The notes beneath the pieces were generated by a model that saw nothing but the letters and a program-made list of their open reading frames with translations, had not been told where the DNA came from and ran no database searches. This document shows positions 24,221-31,964 of a stretch of DNA of 64,000 nt, one piece after another; within the stretch, counting starts at the first letter, position 1; each line of letters opens with the position of its first letter. A program made the translations under genes and the position numbers. Location: assembly GCF_009905435.1 (NCBI RefSeq), contig NZ_JAAAMT010000023.1:1-64000 (forward strand). The letters are read 5' to 3'. The DNA is from Pseudomonas sp. R5(2019) (lineage in GTDB: Bacteria; Pseudomonadota; Gammaproteobacteria; Pseudomonadales; Pseudomonadaceae).

Positions 24221-27200
24221 CTACATTATCTGTCGCCACATGATCCGCCGAGAGGCTGCGGCTTCGCTGGCGCCCTTCTCTCGCACCCGCACCACCGTGC
24301 CGTTGGACAGGGTGATGGTCTTGTAGTCAACGTAAGGGCTCGTGGTAGTGGTGGAACTCGAACTGGCGGAGTGGCTGAGAATGCCCGCCAGGTTCGGCAC
24401 ACCTTCACCGAAGTTGATCCCACTGGCCCGGGTGTCGCCGGTGTTGATGAACCCATCGCCGTTGGTATCGAGCACCGCGTAACTGAGCATCTTGCCCTTT
24501 TCCGGGTCGAGCTCGACCAGCTTCCCGGTGCCCGAGCTTTCGCAAGGGTCAGAGGTATCCACTGCTGCCGTGGTAAAGACGATACGCCCACGGGTGGTCT
24601 GCGCCGGGTAGATTACCCGCTCACCCTTGAGCAGGCTGTTGTAAACGAGCGGCAGGTACCAGCCTTTCTTGCTGGCCCAGCCCACGTCGTTTTCGCTGGT
24701 GGTGATGAACTCGCCGCTGGAGCCGGTGAACACGCCGGTGATCGACTGCGCCTGCAACTGGCTCTCGGTGTAGTTGCCAGCGCCGTTGTCGGCGTCCCAG
24801 ATCGCATAGAACGCCTGGCGAGCGGTCGACAGTTTGTCGACCGCCTCGTTGAATTTGCCGGTACCGAAGTACACCAGCTTGCCATTGGTGGGATGGTCGA
24901 GCAGCAGCGGCTGGGCACTGATCGGCTGATTGACGCCGCCAGAGGCCGTGAACAACGGCTTGCCGGAGAACGCCAGGCCCCAACTGGTGGTCGATGTCGA
25001 GCTCAAGTCGAACTTCCACATCCGCCCCTTGAGATCACCGCCGTAGGCCGCCTGCACCACGTTCTGGGCATTGACCTTGAGTTTGACCGAGGACAGCCCG
25101 TTGTCCTTCTCGGTGGCGTCGATGACGATTTTCTTGATCAGCGAGCCATCGCGGATGTCGACCACATACAGCGCCGCCACACCGGTGTTGCTGCCATAGC
25201 CGTTGCCGATAAAGGCGGCCCAGGTACCGTCGGCCAGTCGGGCCACGGCCGGGCGCGAGTAGGCATAACCCAGATCGTTGAAGGCGTTGGCGGCGCTGGC
25301 TACATCCGGCGCGCGAATTTCCCACAGCGCCTGGGCAGTGTTCCCCGCCGTAGCGTCATATAACTGCACCGCATAATAGGCCTTGCCGGCCCCGCCCACC
25401 CCGCCCAGCGCCACGGTTTTCCAGGCCGTGTTGGTGCTGCCGAACTGGGCGTCGAACACGGCCACCTGGCCGTCGACGGTGAATTTGTGCGACTGGCCGT
25501 CTTTGTAATCAACGTCGGAAATCAGGTACAGCGAAGGCAATACCGTGGAGGGCATGTAGGCGTAGCGGCGGGCACCGTTACTGGCGTTGAGTACTTGCAT
25601 GAAGCCGTCGTTGGCATTGACCACCAGGCTGCTGGTCATGCCGTTCTGCTTGGTGGTCAGGTAGCTACTGTAGCTGGTGTCACCCACCAGGTCGCTGGCG
25701 GTCTTGTCGCTGGGCAGGGCCGCCACCAGCGGCGAGTTGATGACATCCCCCAGCAGCACGCTGCGCACCTTCAGGCCGGCCTTGTGGGTGCCCTTGGTCC
25801 ACTCCACCAGATCAGTGGCGCTGATGCCGGTCGGCAGGTTCTGGCCAAGCACGGTTTTCTGCGCGTCGGAAAAGTTGGCGAACGCCAGGGTGATGGGTTT
25901 GTTGGTGTCGGTGCGCCAGGACTGGAAGGTGGTCGAGGTGCTGCCCGGAACCATGGTGGTGTCGGTGGTCCAGACAGGCGTGCTGGAAGTGGCATTGACG
26001 CTGCCGGTGCTGTCGATGGTCAGCGCCTTGATCGTCCCGCGCCAGTCCTTGGGGTCGTACAGGGTCAGGTAGAAGCGCGTATCGGACTGCAGCGTCGCCG
26101 AGCTGGTCGCCCCGCCACCGCCGGAGCCCGCCTTGGCGTTGATGTCGCCGATGGCCGAGGCCAGTGCCGCGCTCAACGCCGCACTGTCATTGGCCTGGTA
26201 ATACTGGCCATTGCCGTAGTGGGCGGCATCGGACAGCATGTCGTTGGACACCGCAAAACCGACGGTGTAGGTGTTCAGGTTCTGCTTCTCGAAGCCGACC
26301 CCGTTCCAACTCTTGCCGGCCGCATCGTTGCCGGTCTTGCGCATATCGATATCGAAGCCGAACTTGGCGATGTCGTCCAGGTACAGGGTATCGCCCTCAC
26401 TGTCACCGCTCGGGTCGGCACCGTCGTTGCTGACTCCATCCCAGTTCGGCAGCTTGCCGGCCCCGTCCGGGTCATTGCTGGGAAAAGTGCGGTCATAGGT
26501 CAGCAAACCGTCGGTAATCACCACCCCGTAGTTTTTCTGGCACCGGTACTGGATCGGGCTGGTGTAGGTGGAAGGTGTCGAGTTGTAGTACGGAGCCAGC
26601 CCTCGGAAATAACGGCTGACGTCGTAGTAGGTTTCGGCCAGCGGCGTGTTGGCCTCGGCGTCCAGCCCGTTGATGGCGGTGATAAGGGCGTTGTAGTTGG
26701 CGTCCGCCTGCGCCTGAGTGACGCTGTTGGGCACCACGGACAGGTCGGTGATCGGCTTCTGGATGTTGCCCCCCGGGCCCCGGTCGCCGGTCCTGGGCGG
26801 GTTGACACTGGCAAGACCCATGCGCAAGCTGCGGTTGTTGTTGATCAGGGTTTTGGACACCTCACGGGCGACGTTGATCCGGTAGTCGTTGGGGATGGAG
26901 CCTGTGGTGTAATCCCGGTTGACGCCGCCCGACAGCGTTACCAGATAGGACAGATAATCAGCGGTATAGCGGGTAGCACCGCTTCCGACAGGGTCGGGCA
27001 ATTTCAGGCAGACGCGGGACAACAGCCCCCGATAGAACCCTACCCAACCACTCGAGCAACCACCACGGTTCAGGCTCGACAGCGAAATGTTGCCACCCTC
27101 CAGCGAGTCGCCAGACAAACAGCTTGTGCTGGAACTGCAGTTGGACACCGACACGCGACTGACATCCGGATCAAATCCGGTAGCCCAAACGATGTTGTAC

Positions 27201-27352
27201 ATACTCCCGGAGTTATCCACCAACAACATCACATTGGGCGCTACCGCCGCCGCACTCAGCAGCGGCGATTCGGAAGGTGTGAAGGCATAGACCGGTGCGC
27301 TCAGGTAGAGCCCCAGCCCGATACCGGCGAGCAGTCCCTTAATACTTCGCAT
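24221..27352 (-). CDS. pilY1: Type IV pilus tip protein PilY1
   Basis: This 1043-residue secreted protein has a signal peptide cleaved near VYA (residue 23) and a von Willebrand A domain whose MIDAS motif DNSGS is at about 46-50. It also has a C-terminal beta-propeller half with an EF-hand-like calcium loop (DTNGDGFINTGD) near 961-972. In P. aeruginosa PilY1 sits at the pilus tip, acts in adhesion and surface sensing, and binds calcium to control retraction. The ATG at 27352 overlaps pilX by 14 bases and has GGAGAG upstream. Length is near that of the P. aeruginosa protein, and no frame break is seen. Confidence 0.93.
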   Translation of the reverse strand: MRSIKGLLAGIGLGLYLSAPVYAFTPSESPLLSAAAVAPNVMLLVDNSGSMYNIVWATGFDPDVSRVSVSNCSSSTSCLSGDSLEGGNISLSSLNRGGCSSGWVGFYRGLLSRVCLKLPDPVGSGATRYTADYLSYLVTLSGGVNRDYTTGSIPNDYRINVAREVSKTLINNNRSLRMGLASVNPPRTGDRGPGGNIQKPITDLSVVPNSVTQAQADANYNALITAINGLDAEANTPLAETYYDVSRYFRGLAPYYNSTPSTYTSPIQYRCQKNYGVVITDGLLTYDRTFPSNDPDGAGKLPNWDGVSNDGADPSGDSEGDTLYLDDIAKFGFDIDMRKTGNDAAGKSWNGVGFEKQNLNTYTVGFAVSNDMLSDAAHYGNGQYYQANDSAALSAALASAIGDINAKAGSGGGGATSSATLQSDTRFYLTLYDPKDWRGTIKALTIDSTGSVNATSSTPVWTTDTTMVPGSTSTTFQSWRTDTNKPITLAFANFSDAQKTVLGQNLPTGISATDLVEWTKGTHKAGLKVRSVLLGDVINSPLVAALPSDKTASDLVGDTSYSSYLTTKQNGMTSSLVVNANDGFMQVLNASNGARRYAYMPSTVLPSLYLISDVDYKDGQSHKFTVDGQVAVFDAQFGSTNTAWKTVALGGVGGAGKAYYAVQLYDATAGNTAQALWEIRAPDVASAANAFNDLGYAYSRPAVARLADGTWAAFIGNGYGSNTGVAALYVVDIRDGSLIKKIVIDATEKDNGLSSVKLKVNAQNVVQAAYGGDLKGRMWKFDLSSTSTTSWGLAFSGKPLFTASGGVNQPISAQPLLLDHPTNGKLVYFGTGKFNEAVDKLSTARQAFYAIWDADNGAGNYTESQLQAQSITGVFTGSSGEFITTSENDVGWASKKGWYLPLVYNSLLKGERVIYPAQTTRGRIVFTTAAVDTSDPCESSGTGKLVELDPEKGKMLSYAVLDTNGDGFINTGDTRASGINFGEGVPNLAGILSHSASSSSTTTTSPYVDYKTITLSNGTVVRVREKGASEAAASRRIMWRQIM

Positions 27353-27824
27353 ACACACTCTCCAGCACCGAGCGCGAATTGCCTTGCAGCCCCACCGCCG
27401 TGACCCGGTACAAGGTCGCCGCCGAGCCTGTGGGTACATGCACCGCCGTAGCGGTCGTTCCAATGTTCTGAATCATGTAGAAGCCACTATTGGCGGCGAC
27501 CCAGGCCACCCCCGAGCTTTGCCCGGTGCCGCTGTAGACACCGGCTGCGGTGACCTTCACCGACTCCGGCGGCGGCAGGCAATAGCTGCACAGCGCGAGC
27601 GTGAAGGTACCGGCCTGAACCGCGGTCTCTCCTGCCCGCAGGGCCGCTTCGGCGATCTGGAAGGATTCATTGCGCTGCTTGACGCTGCCGGCCATTTTTT
27701 CCTGCAGGGTGGCGCTCTGCATCGACGAAAGACCGATCAAGGTGAGCAACAACAAAAAGATCAGGCTGACTACCAGGGCCATGCCCTGTTGGTGCTTCTG
27801 CCCGCGCCAGTGACTGCTGTTCAT
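27339..27824 (-). CDS. pilX: Minor pilin PilX
   Basis: This 161-residue prepilin-like protein has an N-terminal segment (KHQQGMALVVSLIFLLLLTL) with G/M at the cleavage point and no Glu5, as in PilX/GspK-type members. A CxxC pair (CSYC) is near the middle. The ATG at 27824 has GAGG about 9 bases upstream. It lies between pilW and pilY1 in the operon. Confidence 0.88.
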   Translation of the reverse strand: MNSSHWRGQKHQQGMALVVSLIFLLLLTLIGLSSMQSATLQEKMAGSVKQRNESFQIAEAALRAGETAVQAGTFTLALCSYCLPPPESVKVTAAGVYSGTGQSSGVAWVAANSGFYMIQNIGTTATAVHVPTGSAATLYRVTAVGLQGNSRSVLESVYAKY

Positions 27825-27834
27825 GGGCAAGCCT

Positions 27835-28551
27835 CTACTTGAGCCGGTTGCGAAGGGATGCAACGACGTTATAGGTCTGGTCCGCCACACGAGCATTCGG
27901 ATCTCTGAGGGTCAGGCTCAACCGTACGCTGCGAATGGTCGCCGCGTTGCTCGGCGTGGTGGAGTAGCTGGACACCGCATTGTCGGTGGCGGTACTGGCA
28001 ATGCCGAACGAGATCGCCATCGACGCAACGTTGTCCACCAGCACCTGCTTATTGGTATCAGCGCCGAGTTTCAGCTGGTTGTTTTCCACGGTGTAGACCA
28101 CCTTGCGCAGCGGCAGGGCAATTTGCCCTGCCCCGGGTGTCTGTGCCTCCCGGTAGGCACGAGCAAAGGTCACGCAGTCAGTGACCACCGTATAGCTCGG
28201 CGTGCTGCCGCTGCTGCCAACGTCGGCGGTAATGAACGTCAGCGTCTGGGTGCTGCCATCGGATGCGCGGGCGAAGGTGATCGGGTTGCTGAATTCGGTC
28301 GCGATCGATGCATCGGCGTAGGTCATGGAACTGGTGGTCAGGCAGCCAAACATCCCGACCATGCGCAGTTCCTGAATCATCTTGCTAAAGGCAAACCGAG
28401 CATCTTCCTGCAAGCGTGCCGAGGCGTTCTGGGCCAGGTAAGTGTTCTTGGCGGCAATGAAAATCTGGGTGATGCCGAGCACCACGATCAGCCCCAGCAG
28501 CATCGCCACCATCACTTCCACCAGGCCGAAACCGCGTGAGCGTCGTTTCAT
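27835..28551 (-). CDS. pilW: Minor pilin PilW
   Basis: This is a 238-residue prepilin with leader MKRRSRG and helix FGLVEVMVAMLLGLIVVLGI. PilW/GspJ-like members form part of the tip complex with PilV, PilX, FimU and PilE. The ATG overlaps the pilV stop by 4 bases. Confidence 0.9.
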   Translation of the reverse strand: MKRRSRGFGLVEVMVAMLLGLIVVLGITQIFIAAKNTYLAQNASARLQEDARFAFSKMIQELRMVGMFGCLTTSSMTYADASIATEFSNPITFARASDGSTQTLTFITADVGSSGSTPSYTVVTDCVTFARAYREAQTPGAGQIALPLRKVVYTVENNQLKLGADTNKQVLVDNVASMAISFGIASTATDNAVSSYSTTPSNAATIRSVRLSLTLRDPNARVADQTYNVVASLRNRLK

Positions 28552-28994
28552 GGCGTCACCGCCACCGGGTCGACCGCTACCCGGCTGGCCAGCGTGAAGG
28601 TCTGGGTGCCTCCGCCCGCGCGGCTGTCATCCCAGGTGATGGTGATGGTCACCAACCGGTTGACCACCGTGATCCGCCCGGTTGCCGTTGTGCCGGCAAA
28701 ATGGTTGATGTTGGTCTTGAAGTCATAGAAGTCCTGCTGGCGCGCATCGCTGCCGGTGGCGCTTGAAGGCGCGGCGGAAAGACCGGTGAGGCTGTAGTCG
28801 ACATCAGGGTTGGCACGGATACGGTCCATCATGTCGTAGGCAATGAACGTGGCCTGACTGCTCATCAATGAGCTGTCGGTGTATTTCAGGGCATTGAGCT
28901 GAATGGCGGCCGCACCCAGCAGGCCGATCGCGAGGATGAACATCGCCACCAGCACTTCGATCAGTGTCCCCCCCCGCTGCCTTGCTCCCTGCAT
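28548..28994 (-). CDS. pilV: Minor pilin PilV
   Basis: This 148-residue prepilin has the cleavage region GARQRGGTLIEVLVAMFIL. The ATG at 28994 has AGGGAGG about 9 bases upstream, so it is preferred to an in-frame TTG 6 bases earlier. The ATG shares one base with the fimU stop (TGATG). Confidence 0.9.
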   Translation of the reverse strand: MQGARQRGGTLIEVLVAMFILAIGLLGAAAIQLNALKYTDSSLMSSQATFIAYDMMDRIRANPDVDYSLTGLSAAPSSATGSDARQQDFYDFKTNINHFAGTTATGRITVVNRLVTITITWDDSRAGGGTQTFTLASRVAVDPVAVTP

Positions 28995-29458
28995 CAGCAA
29001 CTGCCTCCCTGCACGATGCGGCCATTCAAGCAGATAGTCAGGGTTCGGGTCACGGTGCCCAAGGTATACGTAAGTGTCAAAGCGCTCGACGGCGCGGCCA
29101 AACCGCCGAAATTATTGAAGTCGATCGCTGTGATGCTACCCGCGTTGAGCGTCGCCCCGCTGGTCATGGCCGGCACCACGCGCAAGGTGGTGGCGGTGTC
29201 GGCCACGGTGACGGCTTTCAGTTCAGTGTTCCAGGCCGCCCCGGAGGTCGCGGGGGCGATGCGCAGGCTGGTACCACGATCGATGGCCTCAAGCCGCGCG
29301 TAATGGAGCGCACGGGTAAGTTCACTCAGTTCCGCATCGGCGCGGTTGCGCTGGATCAGGCCGCTATAGGCGGGGATGACCATGGTTGCCAGGATCGTGA
29401 TGAAGATCACGACCAGCAACAATTCAACCAGGGAAAAGCCCCGGCAATCCTTGCGCAT
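28994..29458 (-). CDS. fimU: Minor pilin FimU (GspH family)
   Basis: This is a 154-residue prepilin with leader MRKDCRG and helix FSLVELLLVVIFITILATMV. The GspH-type C-terminal domain ends with a Cys pair (TICLNGRIVQGGSC). It is the first gene of the minor-pilin operon that reads away from fimT. The ATG at 29458 gives the standard leader and has GAGAGA upstream. Confidence 0.87.
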   Translation of the reverse strand: MRKDCRGFSLVELLLVVIFITILATMVIPAYSGLIQRNRADAELSELTRALHYARLEAIDRGTSLRIAPATSGAAWNTELKAVTVADTATTLRVVPAMTSGATLNAGSITAIDFNNFGGLAAPSSALTLTYTLGTVTRTLTICLNGRIVQGGSC

Positions 29459-29537
29459 CACACATCTCTCGCTGGAAAACTGAACTATAAACAGCGGCGC
29501 AGCTGGTTTTTCGGGCACCTTCCAGGGAGGAAAGTTC

Positions 29538-30080
29538 ATGAGACAGAATGGCATTACTTTGATCGAATTGCTCAGCGCCTTGGCCTTGATTGCTATCTTG
29601 GTCCATCTAAGTGCGCCAGCGTTCCGTAAGCTGGTCGAATCTGCGCAACGTCAGGAGATGGCAAAGCAGCTGGCCAGTGGCTTGCGCATGGCGCGCAGCG
29701 AGGCGATGGTACGCCATGAGCGGGTGATCGTGCAGGCGATCGGGGAGGACTGGAGCAACGGCTGGAGAATCATCGTCGATGCCAGCGGAAAGGGGCATGA
29801 GGATGTGGATAACCCGGTTCTGCTGGAGTATGGAACCCGCAGCCGTGTGCCGGTGATCGGCAATCATCACCTGAAGGTCAACGTTCAATTCAGCAGTTTG
29901 GGTGAACCGTTGGGGAGTAAGGGATACCAGCTTGGCACCCTGCATATCTGCGCCAAACGCGAGCCGGTCAGCCACTACCAAGTGGTACTGGCCAAGACCG
30001 GCCGCATCAGCCTGCGCTCGAACACGGACGAGCAGCCCCTGTGCGAGCGCCGAGGGTCAAAGCAGGGAGCGAACGCGTAG
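29538..30080 (+). CDS. fimT: GspH/FimT-family pseudopilin
   Basis: This is a 180-residue prepilin, MRQNG followed by ITLIELLSALALIAILVHLS, with Glu5. FimT-type proteins in Gram-negative bacteria have been linked to DNA uptake. The ATG at 29538 follows GGGAGGAAA. It is divergent from fimU, and its 3' end overlaps ispH by 24 bases, so the two mRNAs are complementary there. In P. aeruginosa fimT lies in the same direction as fimU, so the orientation here is worth noting. Confidence 0.85.
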   Translation: MRQNGITLIELLSALALIAILVHLSAPAFRKLVESAQRQEMAKQLASGLRMARSEAMVRHERVIVQAIGEDWSNGWRIIVDASGKGHEDVDNPVLLEYGTRSRVPVIGNHHLKVNVQFSSLGEPLGSKGYQLGTLHICAKREPVSHYQVVLAKTGRISLRSNTDEQPLCERRGSKQGANA

Positions 30081-31004
30081 TTCCTTGGGCATGGAGAACG
30101 TGATGTTCTCCTCGCGGCCGGCCAATTCATCGGCACCGGTCGCACCCCAGGCTTGCAACTGCTGGATCACGCCACGCACCAGCACCTCAGGCGCCGAAGC
30201 CCCTGCGGTGATGCCGATGCGCTCGACACCGTCGAACCAGCTGCGCTGCATGTCTTCGGCACCGTCGATCAGGTAGGCCGGGGTGGCCATGCGTTCGGCC
30301 AGCTCACGCAGGCGGTTGGAGTTGGAGCTGTTGGGGCTGCCGACCACCAGAACCACATCGCACTCGTTGGCCAGTTGCTTGACCGCGTCCTGGCGGTTCT
30401 GGGTGGCGTAGCAGATGTCGTCCTTGCGCGGCCCACCGATGCTTGGGAAGCGCGAACGCAGTGCGTCGATCACGCGGCTGGTGTCGTCCATCGACAAGGT
30501 GGTCTGGGTCACGAAGGCCAGGGCTTCCGGGTTTTTGACCTGCAGGTTGGCAACATCTTCCTCATCTTCGACCAGGTAGATGGCGCCGCCATTGCTGGCG
30601 TCGTACTGGCCCATGGTGCCTTCGACTTCCGGGTGCCCGGCATGGCCGATCAGGATGCATTCGCGGCCATCGCGGCTATAGCGGGCGACCTCGATATGCA
30701 CCTTGGTCACCAATGGGCAGGTCGCATCGAACACCTTCAAGCCACGCCCGGCCGCTTCCTGGCGAACGGCCTGGGACACACCGTGGGCACTGAAAATGAC
30801 GATGACATCGTCCGGCACCTGTTCCAGTTCCTCGACGAAGATCGCCCCGCGCGCGCGCAGGTCTTCGACCACGAACTTGTTGTGAACCACTTCGTGGCGC
30901 ACATAGATCGGCGGGCCGAAGACTTCCAGCGCGCGGTTGACGATTTCGATCGCCCGGTCCACGCCTGCACAGAAGCCACGAGGGTTGGCGAGTTTGATTT
31001 GCAT
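30057..31004 (-). CDS. ispH: 4-hydroxy-3-methylbut-2-enyl diphosphate reductase
   Basis: This 315-residue iron-sulfur enzyme is the last step of the MEP isoprenoid pathway, giving IPP and DMAPP. The three cluster Cys residues are at 12 (NPRGFCAGVDRA), about 96 (DATCPLVTKVH) and about 197 (ICYATQNRQ). The ATG at 31004 is preferred to one at 31022 because AGGAG lies 7 bases before it. It is last in the ribF-ileS-lspA-fkpB-ispH operon. Confidence 0.96.
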   Translation of the reverse strand: MQIKLANPRGFCAGVDRAIEIVNRALEVFGPPIYVRHEVVHNKFVVEDLRARGAIFVEELEQVPDDVIVIFSAHGVSQAVRQEAAGRGLKVFDATCPLVTKVHIEVARYSRDGRECILIGHAGHPEVEGTMGQYDASNGGAIYLVEDEEDVANLQVKNPEALAFVTQTTLSMDDTSRVIDALRSRFPSIGGPRKDDICYATQNRQDAVKQLANECDVVLVVGSPNSSNSNRLRELAERMATPAYLIDGAEDMQRSWFDGVERIGITAGASAPEVLVRGVIQQLQAWGATGADELAGREENITFSMPKELRVRSLL

Positions 31005-31018
31005 GCGGGACTCCTGGC

Positions 31019-31456
31019 TCAAAGCGCCTTTACGTCGATGATGTCGACTTCAAACGTCAAGGTCTTGCCGGCCAGCGGATGGTTGAAGTCGATGGTCACT
31101 TGCGCGTCATCGAACGCCTTGACCACACCCGGAAGCTCGGTGTTGGCTGCATCGTTGAAAATCACCAGCAAGCCTTCGGACAAGTCCATGCCGTCGAACT
31201 GCGAACGCGGCATGATCTGCACGTTCTGCGGGTTTGGCTGGCCGAAGGCGTTTTCTGGCGGCACGGTGACGCTGCGTTTATCGCCAGCCTTGAAGCCGAA
31301 GATCGCTGCTTCAAAACCTGGCAACAGGTTGCCATCGCCCACTTTGAACACCGCCGGCGCCTTCTCGAAGGTGCTGTCGACGGTGTCGCCGTTTTCCAGA
31401 TGCAAGGCGAAGTGCAGGGTCACTTCGGTGTTCTGGCCGATACGCGGCTCAGTCAT
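31019..31456 (-). CDS. fkpB: FKBP-type peptidyl-prolyl isomerase FkpB (SlpA)
   Basis: This 145-residue SlpA-type FKBP has the insert-in-flap form (FKAGDKRSVTVPPENAFG). It catalyses proline cis-trans isomerisation in the cytoplasm and is regularly encoded between lspA and ispH. It overlaps lspA by 8 bases. Confidence 0.93.
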   Translation of the reverse strand: MTEPRIGQNTEVTLHFALHLENGDTVDSTFEKAPAVFKVGDGNLLPGFEAAIFGFKAGDKRSVTVPPENAFGQPNPQNVQIMPRSQFDGMDLSEGLLVIFNDAANTELPGVVKAFDDAQVTIDFNHPLAGKTLTFEVDIIDVKAL

Positions 31457-31964
31457 GGACGGGTTCTCCGGACTTCTTACTCTTGAACATATCCAGTGCC
31501 AGCATCACGGCGCCAACGCTGATTGCGCTGTCGGCCAGGTTGAACGCCGGGAAATACCAGCGGTTCTGCCAGTGCACCAGAATGAAATCGATCACGTGGC
31601 CAAGCACGATACGGTCGTACAGGTTGCCCAGCGCGCCGCCCAGCACCAGGGCCAGGGCGACGGCCAGCCAGGTCTCGTTGCGCCCCAGGCGCTTGAGCCA
31701 GACGACCAGCACCGCACTGACCACCAAGGCGATCAGGGCGAACAGCCAGCGCTGCCAGCCGGAGCTGTCAGCCAGGAAGCTGAACGCCGCACCGGTGTTG
31801 TAGGCCAGCGTCCAGCTGAAGTAGTCGGGGATGACCACAATCTGCTGGTACAGGCTTAGCGTGCCTTCAAAGTAGAACTTGCTGGCCTGGTCGAGGACCA
31901 GGACCAGCAAGCTCAGCCAGAGCCAGCTCAGGCGCCCGAAGCGCCCGGCAGCAGGGTTAGGCAT
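31449..31964 (-). CDS. lspA: Lipoprotein signal peptidase
   Basis: This 171-residue inner-membrane aspartic protease has four transmembrane helices and removes signal peptides from prolipoproteins. Both catalytic Asp regions are visible (GGALGNLYDRI and FNLADSAI). The ATG at 31964 is inside the ileS 3' end (8-base overlap) and is preferred to an upstream in-frame start at 31985. Confidence 0.95.
   Translation of the reverse strand: MPNPAAGRFGRLSWLWLSLLVLVLDQASKFYFEGTLSLYQQIVVIPDYFSWTLAYNTGAAFSFLADSSGWQRWLFALIALVVSAVLVVWLKRLGRNETWLAVALALVLGGALGNLYDRIVLGHVIDFILVHWQNRWYFPAFNLADSAISVGAVMLALDMFKSKKSGEPVHD

Noticed and set aside
24371..27403. Long open frames on the plus strand opposite pilY1
   Set aside because: They are mirror images of the GC-rich pilY1 codons, with no ribosome-binding sites and no family resemblance.
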